From: JBBIOI01 sp037443425 | GTDB lineage: Bacteria > Desulfobacterota > BSN033 > UBA1163 | Assembly: GCA_037443425.1 (NCBI GenBank) | Contig: JBBIOI010000054.1 | Span: forward strand, 1 to 22,067 | Length of the DNA stretch: 22,067 nucleotides | Reading direction: 5' to 3' | Shown: positions 13,870 to 21,805 of the stretch, in pieces | How the letters are laid out: each line of letters opens with the position of its first letter | How positions within the stretch are numbered: the first letter of the stretch is position 1 | The notes under the pieces: generated by a model | The model's database searches: none | What the model was told of the DNA's origin: nothing | The model's input: only the letters and a program-made list of their open reading frames with translations | Translations under genes and position numbers: made by a program

Positions 13870-15738
13870 TCAATCTATTGAAGAAAGGTAAAAGAGAAGA
13901 TAAAGAAAAATTGCTAAAAAGATCAAGAAGATAGAACTTCCTAATCCAAGCTTAGGAAGCTCACCAGGATAATTCCTCTTTTTCTCCGATAGATTAATCT
14001 CTTTTTCTTTTAAATGATAGGGGACAGAAAATGATTTTATTACTTTAAGGATTATCTCTTCTCTTTTTATCTTAATGGCTAGTAAAGGATTTTTACTCAT
14101 CCAGACAAAAAAGTTAACAATTCTCATCACTTTATTATCAATATGTGTTGCAAGACTCATTAAAGGTTTTTCACAGAACCAAATGAACCATTTCAAAAAT
14201 ATTCGATAAAACCAATCTGTATCAAGTGTAATAGTTGATTCTCCATAAAGTTTCTTCCTGAAGAGCCAAAACCCTATAAATGTAAACCCTAACAATTGTG
14301 ATGTAGAAACAATATGATATGGTGTATAAGGTTCATAATTAACTGGATATGGTAATTGGTTATAAAGGATTTTTGGATATATACCTATAAAAATACATAA
14401 AAATGCTGTCAAACACATAGCAATTAGCATATTTATGGGAGGTTCTTTAGCATAACATATAGGCCTCTCTCTTGAAAACCAAGTGCCCCATGGGAGTTTC
14501 AGACCAGTATGAAGAAATGTTCCTATTGATGCGCCTTCAAGCATTATCCAGATTATTGGCATATGCCATATCGCTGCGGCTTGGATCACCATAGATTTAC
14601 TTACAAAACCATTAAAGAAAGGAAATCCAGATATAGAATATGCTCCAATCATATAAAGATGAAATGTGATTGGCATATATCTATATATACCGCCTAATTC
14701 TGTTAATTTACTCCTTCCAGTTACTTCAAGAACAGCACCTGCCCCCATGAAAAGAAGGGCCTTATATAAAATATGGGAAAACGCATGAGCAACTGCTCCA
14801 TTGATTGCCATTTCTCCAGCTGGATTCCCCGCAATACCCATTCCTACTCCACAAACCATATAGCCTACCTGAGATACAATATGGTAAGCAAGAAGTCTAC
14901 GTATATCATTTTCAAGCACAGCAAATACAACTCCATAAATTGCCATAATTGCACCGAGCCAAATAAGAATTTCTAAACCTGGAAAACCTCTAATGAGTGC
15001 ATAGATAGCACTTTTTGTTGTAAAGGCTGTTAGAAAAACAGCACCAGTCACCGTTGCCTCAGGATAGGCATCAGGTAACCAAGCATGTAACGGGGGAACA
15101 GCAGCATTTATGAGAAAAGCAATAAGAATAAGTATAGAAGCCAGATTGATTTGATTCGGGATTTCTCTTAAGGGAAATATTTCAAAGGCTATTGAACCTG
15201 TTTTATGGAAATGAATAAGAATTCCAGCTAAAAAGAAGAGTCCACCAAAAACATGAACTAAAATATATCTTAATCCTGCCTTATAAGAAGATTTTGTTTT
15301 TCTATACCAGATGAGGTAAAGTGCAGACCATGCCATAATTTCCCAAAAGAAAAAAAGGGTGAAAAGGTCTCCTGCAAAGACAACTCCAAGAGTACTTCCA
15401 ACGTAGATGTAGGAGGCAATGTGTTGCCCATTTTCTTTTAAGTGAAGGGCATAGATCATCATACAAAATGAAGCAATTACAAAAACATATGCAAAAACTA
15501 AACTCAATCTATCGATTCGGCCAAGGATTAAATCATATCCTAAAAAAGAGATAACCCAGGTTTTCCCTTCTGTTACAAAAATTCCTTTTGATGTAAGAAC
15601 GAGGATCATAAAAGCTAAAACAGGAATAATTAGTAAATAAACGTCTCTAACCCTTTTTTTAAATAGAGGGATAAATATTGCACCTAAAAAGTAAATTATC
15701 CCTGGATGTAACCAATCGATCACTAATTGTACCCCCAT
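13870..15738 (-). CDS. NuoL/MrpD-type proton antiporter subunit with C-terminal extension
   Basis: This 622-residue polytopic protein of the complex I/Mrp antiporter-like family is the last gene of the - strand operon. The core has the TM5 Glu in FFFWEIMAWS (E133), LHAWLPDA (217-224), a TM8 Lys in FTTKSAIYALIR (K242), and a distal Lys in HILYKALLF (K326). At the TM7 position where relatives have Lys, this protein has Asn (LINAAVPPLHAWL, N211). Compared with MrpD (about 490 residues) it carries about 130 extra C-terminal residues, including LDTDWFYR (505-512), amphipathic stretches and a final helix, which could run along the complex like the NuoL lateral helix. ATG 15738 overlaps the upstream gene by 16 bp; a GTG at 15723, overlapping the preceding stop as TAGTG and following GGGGGT, is an alternative start. 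Confidence 0.87.
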   Translation of the reverse strand: MGVQLVIDWLHPGIIYFLGAIFIPLFKKRVRDVYLLIIPVLAFMILVLTSKGIFVTEGKTWVISFLGYDLILGRIDRLSLVFAYVFVIASFCMMIYALHLKENGQHIASYIYVGSTLGVVFAGDLFTLFFFWEIMAWSALYLIWYRKTKSSYKAGLRYILVHVFGGLFFLAGILIHFHKTGSIAFEIFPLREIPNQINLASILILIAFLINAAVPPLHAWLPDAYPEATVTGAVFLTAFTTKSAIYALIRGFPGLEILIWLGAIMAIYGVVFAVLENDIRRLLAYHIVSQVGYMVCGVGMGIAGNPAGEMAINGAVAHAFSHILYKALLFMGAGAVLEVTGRSKLTELGGIYRYMPITFHLYMIGAYSISGFPFFNGFVSKSMVIQAAAIWHMPIIWIMLEGASIGTFLHTGLKLPWGTWFSRERPICYAKEPPINMLIAMCLTAFLCIFIGIYPKILYNQLPYPVNYEPYTPYHIVSTSQLLGFTFIGFWLFRKKLYGESTITLDTDWFYRIFLKWFIWFCEKPLMSLATHIDNKVMRIVNFFVWMSKNPLLAIKIKREEIILKVIKSFSVPYHLKEKEINLSEKKRNYPGELPKLGLGSSIFLIFLAIFLYLLFYLSSID

Positions 15739-15971
15739 TTATTTTCATTTCGTTCGTAATAATCCTCTTCTTTTTGCAGCCAAATCTTTCCAATGGCTTT
15801 TGATACAAAAATAATTATAATACATCCTATAAAACCATATATTGCACTGAAAATCGGTAATTTTTCCCAATAAAAATGTACTTCATGAGAGAGGTAAAAA
15901 TTAATGAGAATTCCTGCCAGGATACTTAATATAAGGCTGATATAAAGTATGATAAATAATATCTTATTCAT
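15723..15971 (-). CDS. Small two-helix membrane protein of the Mrp-like operon
   Basis: This 82-residue protein has two predicted transmembrane helices (about 4-24 and 38-60), joined by a loop with HEVHFYWEKLP. It ends in a polar tail, KIWLQKEEDYYERNENKW. The composition, tight spacing (15 bp after one antiporter gene, overlapping the next) and AAGGAG about 11 bases before the ATG support a real gene. I know of no characterised function. The loop and KxWLQKxEDYY tail look like a conserved small protein seen beside such antiporter clusters, which is recollection rather than a search result. It may be an accessory or assembly subunit placed between the two antiporter subunits that flank it. Confidence 0.75.
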   Translation of the reverse strand: MNKILFIILYISLILSILAGILINFYLSHEVHFYWEKLPIFSAIYGFIGCIIIIFVSKAIGKIWLQKEEDYYERNENKWGYN

Positions 15972-15986
15972 ATTTAAATCTTCTCC

Positions 15987-17483
15987 TTAAGGATAAATTG
16001 CTAATTCAACAAGATCAATAATTAGTTTATTTATAGGATTTGGAAAAGCTAAGAGAATAGAGAAAAGCGCGGTAATCACAATCGGAACAGTCATGATCAA
16101 AGGAGCTTCTTTTATCTTTTGTTCTCTTAGCAATCTTTTCTCAATAGTTTCTCCTTTACTGAAGAAGGCTATAAATATAATAGGGAAAAAATATATAACA
16201 TCCAGTAACGAGCTAATAAGTAGGAGGGCCAAAAAAAGGATTTTATTGGCCTCTATCGCTCCAAGGGCAAGAAACCATTTGCTTAAAAACCCACAAGTTG
16301 GGGGGAGACTACACATTCCTAATGCCCCTATCATAAATGCTAACATTGTAATTGGCATTTCTCGTCCAATCCCGTGCATTTCACTTATATTTTGTTTGCC
16401 AGAAATTGCTAAAATAGATCCTGCACATAAGAATAAAGTAATCTTCATAAATCCATGGAAGGGAATATGGATTATTGCTCCCTTTATTCCCATGGGGCTA
16501 AGTAAAGCTATTCCGAAAATTATGTAAGCAAGCTGACTAATGGTAGAATAGGCGAGTCTTCTTTTTAGATTATCCTGAGCAATTGCAAATAGTGAAGCAA
16601 CAATCATTGTAATGGTTGCAAAGGCTGTGAAGAAACTTCCTAAACCAAGTTCACTCATAAGATCAATTCCATATACATATAAAACAATCCTTATTATAAG
16701 GAAAATCCCAGCCTTAACAACCGCAACTGCATGTAATAATGCACTTACTGGAGTTGGAGCAATCATGGCTGAGGGAAGCCATGAATGAAGAGGCATGTAA
16801 GCAGCTTTCATAGCTCCTAATATAAAAAGGGTAAATAAAGCAATAAGTGTTGACCGAGGAATTGAATATGATTTAAATATTCCTTCTGGAATAAAATCGG
16901 TTTTTCCAACAAGAGAATAAGTCAACGTTATTGCAGCCAAAAGGAAAACACCCGATGTAAGAAGGTAAGCGAGATATTTTCTTCCTGCAAAGAGTGCTTC
17001 GGGTGATTGTTCGTGTGCCACAAGGGGATAGGTAGAAACAGTGAGGATTTCATAAAATATAAACAGTGTAAAAAGATTTGCAGAAAGTGCAACACCCATT
17101 GCTCCAAATATGGCCAAAGCAAAGCAGAAATAATATCGCGTCTGTGCATGTTCTTTTAATATTCGCATATATCCAATTGAATAAAAAGATACAATGATCC
17201 ACAGAAAGGAAGCTGTAATCGCAAAAATTAGACCAAAAGCATCAACCCTGAAACCGAAATTGACATGGGGTAATATATCAACTATGAAGTAGTATTCAAT
17301 AACTCTTCCATTTCTTACCCATGGAACCATAGAAAGTATGAAAAAGAATTGCAAAATACTTGCCATTAATGTCCAACTTTCCCGGAGATTTGGATGTCTT
17401 CCCGAAAACAGGATCAAGATGGATGCAGAAGCAGGGCAAAGAATAGCCAGTACAGGTTTTATGGATTCAATGGTTTCTATCAT
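15987..17483 (-). CDS. NuoM/MrpD-type proton antiporter subunit
   Basis: This 498-residue polytopic protein has the complete set of family charges: TM5 Glu in FIFYEILTVS (E145), TM7 Lys in GAMKAAYMPLHSWLP (K226), the PTPVSALLHAVAVVKAG segment with H251 and TM8 K257, and a distal Lys in HGFMKITLF (K347). It should thus be able to carry out proton (or Na+) translocation like NuoM/MrpD. The start is set at ATG 17483 because it makes an ATGA overlap with the upstream gene and begins just before the first helix; the frame stays open to an ATG at 17573 inside the upstream gene. It is the most canonical of the three large subunits in this operon. Confidence 0.9.
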   Translation of the reverse strand: MIETIESIKPVLAILCPASASILILFSGRHPNLRESWTLMASILQFFFILSMVPWVRNGRVIEYYFIVDILPHVNFGFRVDAFGLIFAITASFLWIIVSFYSIGYMRILKEHAQTRYYFCFALAIFGAMGVALSANLFTLFIFYEILTVSTYPLVAHEQSPEALFAGRKYLAYLLTSGVFLLAAITLTYSLVGKTDFIPEGIFKSYSIPRSTLIALFTLFILGAMKAAYMPLHSWLPSAMIAPTPVSALLHAVAVVKAGIFLIIRIVLYVYGIDLMSELGLGSFFTAFATITMIVASLFAIAQDNLKRRLAYSTISQLAYIIFGIALLSPMGIKGAIIHIPFHGFMKITLFLCAGSILAISGKQNISEMHGIGREMPITMLAFMIGALGMCSLPPTCGFLSKWFLALGAIEANKILFLALLLISSLLDVIYFFPIIFIAFFSKGETIEKRLLREQKIKEAPLIMTVPIVITALFSILLAFPNPINKLIIDLVELAIYP

Positions 17484-19009
17484 AGTTTTTTTATGATCCC
17501 AAATAATAAATTCACTTTCTCTAAGATTGGCATAGGAATATTTGCAAGCCAAAATATTCCCATCAGGATACAAAGAGAAGCCAAAATCCAGATAGGAATT
17601 GACATTGCCAAGGGAATTTCATTTTTAGAAACAGAAGAGTTATAAGAATGACTTCCTACTATTTCTGGTTTCATATACATTATTTCGATAATTCTCCAGA
17701 AATAAATTAGGTTTAATAATGAACTTAGAAGCACAATAGCCACAAACAAAAATTTTTTTGCTTCGATAGAGGCCAGAATTATATAGAGTTTTGAGACAAA
17801 TCCAACAGTAGGTGGTATTCCTATCATTGATAAAGCTGAAATTACAAAGGCTGCACATGTAAAGGGCATTGTTCGTGATAGATGTTTTAGTTTATCAATA
17901 TACCATAGATCGGCTTTATAAATGAATGCACCTGCGATAAGAAATAGACATGCCTTCATTAAGGCATGATTTATTATATGTATCAATGTGGGATTGAGAC
18001 CACCCCATGGTGGTGTTTGGGAAGTGAGCGATAAACTAAGTGCGATTATAATATATCCCATGTTGGCTACACTTGAATAAGCGAGCATACGTTTTAAATT
18101 TTTTTGAGATATTGCCATAATTGAACCAAAAAGAATGGCTACCAGTGCAAGCCAGCCAAGGATATCCATTATGGGGAAGGTTTTAAGAAAATTCAATGTG
18201 AATACTGAGAATGAAATACGGATAAATGCATATGTTGAGACCTCAATTATAATACCAGAAAGCATGGCACTTATTTCAGAAGGGGCAAATGCATGGGCAT
18301 CGGGAAGCCATGTATGAAGGGGGAAAAGTGCCATCTTGATGCTAAGCCCGACAAGTATAAACACAAATGAGGCCATTACAACCCGATTTGAATAGAAAGG
18401 AGGTAGAAGAATAGAAAGGTCATGCATATTGAGCGACCCTGTTACGGCGTAAAGAAAACCAATACCTATAAGAAAGAAACATGCCCCAATAGAACCTAAA
18501 ATGAGGTAGTTGAAACTTGCTCTAAGGGCAATCTTTCCCCTTGATGCGATCAAGGCATAAGCTGAAAGTGAGAAGATCTCTATAAAAACATACATATTAA
18601 AGATATCTCCAGTTACTACAACGCCACATAAACCTGTAATAAGAAGTTGATAAACAGTATAAAAAGAAACAACCTTTTCAGGAAGTTCATGTTCTATATT
18701 TCTTTTTGAGTAGATAACGCAGAGTAATCCGAGAAAGAGGACAATTACAAGGATATAGGAATTTAGGGGATCAACCACATACTCTATACCCCATGGTGGA
18801 ACCCACCCCCCAAGTCTGTAATGGATATTACCAATCGTTAATATATGTTTAAGGATTAAGATTGAGGAAATAAATTGTATAAGTATTGTGAATGTGGATA
18901 TATACCATGCACTCTTTTTATTAACCCATCCAGCTATTAATATCGTAATTGCAGAAAAAATTGAGCCAACTACTATCAAAAGAGGAAGATGTTCTACAAA
19001 GCTTAACAT
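17480..19009 (-). CDS. mrpD: MrpD/MbhH-type proton antiporter subunit
   Basis: This 509-residue polytopic antiporter-like subunit sits directly after MrpC, the normal place of MrpD/MbhH. The TM5 Glu (E144 in YVFIEIFSLS) and TM7 Lys (K225 in LSIKMALFPLHTWLPDA) are present, as is the distal Lys in NHALMKACLF (K352). The TM8 segment reads GIIIEVSTYAFIR; where many relatives have Lys (VVKAG or LTKVG) this protein has Glu (E256). This reverses a charge in the central hydrophilic path. ATG 19009 lies 2 bp after the MrpC stop. Confidence 0.9.
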   Translation of the reverse strand: MLSFVEHLPLLIVVGSIFSAITILIAGWVNKKSAWYISTFTILIQFISSILILKHILTIGNIHYRLGGWVPPWGIEYVVDPLNSYILVIVLFLGLLCVIYSKRNIEHELPEKVVSFYTVYQLLITGLCGVVVTGDIFNMYVFIEIFSLSAYALIASRGKIALRASFNYLILGSIGACFFLIGIGFLYAVTGSLNMHDLSILLPPFYSNRVVMASFVFILVGLSIKMALFPLHTWLPDAHAFAPSEISAMLSGIIIEVSTYAFIRISFSVFTLNFLKTFPIMDILGWLALVAILFGSIMAISQKNLKRMLAYSSVANMGYIIIALSLSLTSQTPPWGGLNPTLIHIINHALMKACLFLIAGAFIYKADLWYIDKLKHLSRTMPFTCAAFVISALSMIGIPPTVGFVSKLYIILASIEAKKFLFVAIVLLSSLLNLIYFWRIIEIMYMKPEIVGSHSYNSSVSKNEIPLAMSIPIWILASLCILMGIFWLANIPMPILEKVNLLFGIIKKL

Positions 19010-19011
19010 CC

Positions 19012-19401
19012 TTATAGCATCTCCCTCTCGGTTGATTTTCTTATTACTTCACTTTCTTCAATTGTTCCATATTCTTTATACATCCGAATTATAATTGATA
19101 GTGCTACAGCTGTGGTAGCAACAGCAACAACGATTGCTGTTAGTATTAAGACATGAGGAAGTGGATTAGCATAGGTATAGCCCTTTTCAATAATTTTTTC
19201 GTCCCAGATAGGTGCAGTTCCTCCTTTGACTGCTCCTAAGGAGATAAAATATAGAAAGATGGCTGTCTGAAATATATTGAGTCCAATTATCTTTTTTATA
19301 AGATTATCCTTTGCTAAAATTCCATAAAGCCCAATCATCATAAGGATTATAAATACCCAATAGTTATATTTTGAAGATATTATTGAAAAGAGATATTCCA
19401 T
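19012..19401 (-). CDS. mrpC: MrpC/NuoK-type subunit
   Basis: This 129-residue three-helix membrane protein is homologous to NuoK/MrpC. The family signature NPLPHVLILTAIVVAVATTA (79-98) is intact, with GLYGILAKDNLIKKIIGLNIF in the first half. The loop GGTAPIWDEKI (60-70) is like that of MbhG/MrpC proteins. A charged tail of about 25 residues follows the last helix. AAGGAG lies 10 bases before the ATG. It belongs to the membrane arm that links antiporter subunits to the rest of the complex. Confidence 0.93.
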   Translation of the reverse strand: MEYLFSIISSKYNYWVFIILMMIGLYGILAKDNLIKKIIGLNIFQTAIFLYFISLGAVKGGTAPIWDEKIIEKGYTYANPLPHVLILTAIVVAVATTAVALSIIIRMYKEYGTIEESEVIRKSTEREML

Positions 19402-19415
19402 TAATTTTAGTCTCC

Positions 19416-19853
19416 TTACTTTTCATCTTTTCCGACTAAGTCAAAGAAGATTGATGCAATAGTTGCCATAACAGTAATACCTATTCCCATCTCTACAAAG
19501 TCCATTCCGAGGGCTCTATTCTCATAGAAATTTGATGTAAAAGGAATAAAACCATAATTTAGATACTGAGCAATCCCATAGCTGAGAATTATTGCTAAAA
19601 GTCCAATCCCTGCATAAATATACAGCCCTATTGAACACAAAAAAGTATTAATCGATTCAGGGAATCTTTTTCTTCCACCTAAAAGATCAAATGCAATAAC
19701 AAATAAGATAAATGAAGAGGCAAAAACTACACCTCCCTGAAATCCTCCACCAGGTCCGCCTGCCCCATGAATAATCACATAAAGCGCAAAAAGTTGAATA
19801 AATGGGATCATTACTCGAGATACTGTTTCAACAATAACGTCTTTCTCTTTCAT
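19416..19853 (-). CDS. mrpB: MrpB/MbhF-type subunit
   Basis: This 145-residue protein with four hydrophobic segments has the MrpB hallmark HGAGGPGGGFQGG at 29-41. A second-half motif, ENRALGMDFVEMGIGIT, is also usual. The start overlaps the upstream MbhE-like gene by 4 bp (ATGA). MrpB is a structural subunit of the cation/proton antiporter, packed next to the MrpA C-terminal (MbhD/E) region, which matches its position here. Confidence 0.94.
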   Translation of the reverse strand: MKEKDVIVETVSRVMIPFIQLFALYVIIHGAGGPGGGFQGGVVFASSFILFVIAFDLLGGRKRFPESINTFLCSIGLYIYAGIGLLAIILSYGIAQYLNYGFIPFTSNFYENRALGMDFVEMGIGITVMATIASIFFDLVGKDEK

Positions 19854-20392
19854 AATCTACCTTTCCTCCTTAAAAGGAGTATAACCGATACCCCTGCAGT
19901 AAATATAACAGTGGTTTCACCAAGGGTATCATAACCCCTATAGTCAGCAAGACCATAAGTGACCATATTAGGGACCGCTGTTTCTTTTAATCCTTTTTCA
20001 ATCCATCGAACAACAAATGCATACCTGTAAATCTTAATAAGATTGCCTTCTTTCCTTATAAAATAGTATTTTTCTTCTTTATCATAAAAAGGCTCTTCTT
20101 TTGCTATAAAACCCTCCCATTCATTCTGCCTTTCTTTTAACTTTTCAACTTTTACAGGTGCAGGAAGGCCTCGATTTAAAAGCTTATCAGCTAATTTATC
20201 AGGGATTTGGTTTTGATTAAGAAGCCAAATATCTTTATCAGCATCAAGACTCAATATTTCAACATACCTGATAGCAGGGGCATTTGGGTCACCAAAGTCA
20301 GGGATATCTTCTGCTATATAAATAAAAATTGCGCATAGTATAATTATTAAGCCAATAGTTATTACTTCAAATTTTTTCATTTCTTTTCCCAT
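19850..20392 (-). CDS. MbhE-like subunit (MrpA C-terminal equivalent) with inserted hydrophilic segment
   Basis: This 180-residue protein begins with one helix (about 8-27) and FGDPNAPA (33-40), and ends with an IEKGLKETAVPNMVT (131-145), DYRGYDTLGETTVIFTA (150-166) block plus a helix, the standard MbhE layout. In usual MbhE proteins (about 95-100 residues) these two blocks almost adjoin. Here about 84 hydrophilic residues (41-124), rich in Lys, Glu and Asp with few Cys or Gly, lie between them, probably outside the membrane. The frame is open throughout and spacing to neighbours is normal. ATG 20392 has AAGGA seven bases upstream; ATG 20380 would make an ATGA overlap and a 176-residue protein. 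Confidence 0.87.
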   Translation of the reverse strand: MGKEMKKFEVITIGLIIILCAIFIYIAEDIPDFGDPNAPAIRYVEILSLDADKDIWLLNQNQIPDKLADKLLNRGLPAPVKVEKLKERQNEWEGFIAKEEPFYDKEEKYYFIRKEGNLIKIYRYAFVVRWIEKGLKETAVPNMVTYGLADYRGYDTLGETTVIFTAGVSVILLLRRKGRL

Positions 20393-20622
20393 CTCTTTGT
20401 CCTTGCAATGGCTGCAATGAGAAATGCTGTTGTTGCTCCTGCCCCAACAGCGGCCTCTGTAAAAGCAACATCAACAGATTGCAATTCAACCCAGATAATC
20501 GCCATAAGAAAGCTATAGACACCGAGTATAATAGCTGAACTAAGCAGGTCTTTGATTTGAATTGCAACAATTGCAAGGATTATAATGAATAGGAGTAAAA
20601 TAATATCGATAGATATAATCAT
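20377..20622 (-). CDS. MbhD-like subunit (DUF4040, MrpA C-terminal equivalent)
   Basis: This 81-residue protein has three helices and the family signature VDVAFTEAAVG at 50-60, with E56, the conserved charged residue of MbhD and of the matching segment of MrpA. Together with the MbhE-like protein it stands in for the C-terminal part of MrpA, as in archaeal Mbh and related clusters. It overlaps MrpE by 4 bp and the MbhE-like gene by 16 bp. A GGAG lies 8 bases before the ATG. Confidence 0.92.
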   Translation of the reverse strand: MIISIDIILLLFIIILAIVAIQIKDLLSSAIILGVYSFLMAIIWVELQSVDVAFTEAAVGAGATTAFLIAAIARTKRWEKK

Positions 20623-21125
20623 TTTTCGGTCTCCATAAATACATGGGCTACCTTCTTTTGCATTTTTTGGTCTACCAGAAGCGCATCAGCTGGTTCTTTA
20701 GCAATTGCATGGACTAAAAACTTTCCATTTTCAGGTTCAACATGAATGGTAATTGTTCCAGGTGTAAGTGTTATTGAGTTGGCAAGGGTTACCTGAGAAA
20801 ATTCTCCCCTTAATGGTGTCTCAAATTCAATGATACGAGGATCTATAGGCATCTTCGGATGTAAAACTCTATAGGCAACATCAATATTTGCTAAAACTAT
20901 CTGCCAGAGTTCCCATGGAATATATGTGATGAGACGAATCGATTTTAAGAGTCGCTTTTGGCTCTTCCCTTTAACCAGGAGGTCATGTGATAGTAGCGTA
21001 ACAATTATACAGCAGATTGCTCCTGATGTTAAATGAAAGAGGTCGAAGATACCTGAAAGAAGTATCCAGAAAAAGGCCATAATAAAGAATGTAAGGATTA
21101 TTTCAAATCTTTTCCCCTTTCCCAT
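20619..21125 (-). CDS. mrpE: MrpE-type subunit
   Basis: This 168-residue protein has two to three N-terminal helices (about 8-50, 65-85) followed by a cytoplasmic domain. The MrpE signature NSITLTPGT is at 116-124, followed by ITIHVEPENGKFLVHAI. The start overlaps the MrpG stop by one base (TAATG), so the two are translationally coupled. The ribosome binding site is weak, which fits coupling. Confidence 0.94.
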   Translation of the reverse strand: MGKGKRFEIILTFFIMAFFWILLSGIFDLFHLTSGAICCIIVTLLSHDLLVKGKSQKRLLKSIRLITYIPWELWQIVLANIDVAYRVLHPKMPIDPRIIEFETPLRGEFSQVTLANSITLTPGTITIHVEPENGKFLVHAIAKEPADALLVDQKMQKKVAHVFMETEK

Positions 21126-21454
21126 TATTCTCTTTTTTCTCCTAATTTCCAGGGTTTAACCCCAATTTTATAAGCAGCCTTCATAAGTGCATGAGTCGCT
21201 GTTGGATTTGCTATAAATATAAAGATTAATAGAAAAATGAGTTTGGCTGGTATAAGAGGGGTGCTGGTATAATTGAAAAAATGATAAATAGTTAACCCAA
21301 CGATTATCAACCCTGCCCCAAGGGTGTCGCACTTTCCTGTTGCATGGAGACGGGTGTAAAAATCAGGAAAGCGAAGAAGACCTATGGATCCAACGAATGT
21401 GAAAAATAGACCTGCACCAATAAATATGGATATAATAATATTAATTATGACCAT
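21125..21454 (-). CDS. mrpG: MrpG-type subunit
   Basis: This 109-residue three-helix membrane protein has the family signature LLRFPDFYTRLHATGKCDTLG (27-47) and a following NPTATHALMKAAY segment. It overlaps the MrpF gene by 10 bp. It is a normal-length MrpG/MbhC protein and shows nothing unusual. Confidence 0.94.
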   Translation of the reverse strand: MVIINIIISIFIGAGLFFTFVGSIGLLRFPDFYTRLHATGKCDTLGAGLIIVGLTIYHFFNYTSTPLIPAKLIFLLIFIFIANPTATHALMKAAYKIGVKPWKLGEKRE

Positions 21455-21711
21455 AGATCTCCTCTCTCAAGGTATTTTGCGAAGACAAGGGTACCAATAA
21501 AGTTTATCATTGCATAAAGAAGGGAGATATCAAAGAAGTAAGGTCTTTCAAAATAATATCCCATTATGACTAAAAGTGTAATGGTTTTAGTTCCAATAAT
21601 ATTTGCAGCCGCTGTTCTATTAAATACCCCAGGCCCAATCACAACCCTGTAAAGACTCAAACCTATTGCGATGCAGATAAGGATTGATGTTACTAAAAAA
21701 AACTGTTGCAC
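21445..21711 (-). CDS. mrpF: MrpF-type subunit
   Basis: This 88-residue three-helix membrane protein is the first gene of the operon. YRVVIGPGVFNRTAAANIIG (21-40) matches the MrpF GPxxxDRxxAxDxxG region, and FDISLLYAMINFIGTLVFAKY (60-80) matches its last helix. The two Asp positions of this region are Asn here (N31, N37). The start codon is GTG at 21711, with AAAGGAG 7 bases upstream, which is the strongest ribosome binding site of the operon. Confidence 0.9.
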   Translation of the reverse strand: MQQFFLVTSILICIAIGLSLYRVVIGPGVFNRTAAANIIGTKTITLLVIMGYYFERPYFFDISLLYAMINFIGTLVFAKYLERGDLWS

Positions 21712-21771
21712 TTTATTCTCCTTTTATTACTTTTTTGATAAACTTTTAATAATCCCTTTTAAATTGTAAAA

Positions 21772-21805
21772 AATTTATCTTTTTTAATTTAAATAGTCAA
21801 GTCAA
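21772..21805 (-). promoter_or_regulatory. Candidate sigma-70-type promoter of the Mrp-like operon
   Basis: On the - strand, TTGACT (21800-21795) and TAAATT (21777-21772) are spaced by 17 bases, 61 bases upstream of the GTG start of mrpF. A second overlapping TTGACT lies at 21805-21800, giving TTGACTTGACT. The -35 matches 5 of 6 and the -10 matches 4 of 6. In such AT-rich DNA chance matches are common. Confidence 0.35.

Noticed and set aside
13857..13890. Shared terminator between the convergent MEMO-AMMECR1 gene and the antiporter operon
   Set aside because: The 10-bp gap is AT-rich with TTAATTAA but has no GC stem and no hairpin followed by a T-run.
16093..16527. 144-codon + strand frame inside the antiporter gene
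   Set aside because: It is antisense to a conserved transmembrane protein, with composition explained by the opposite strand.
17484..17573. N-terminal extension of the 498-residue antiporter subunit
   Set aside because: It lies inside the upstream gene, is hydrophilic and family-unlike; ATG 17483 makes the usual ATGA overlap.
13870..21711. Calling the operon respiratory complex I or an energy-converting hydrogenase
   Set aside because: No NuoB/C/D/H/I-like or hydrogenase catalytic subunit is encoded; the MrpE/F/G, MrpB and MbhD/E set points to the Mrp/Mbh antiporter arm.
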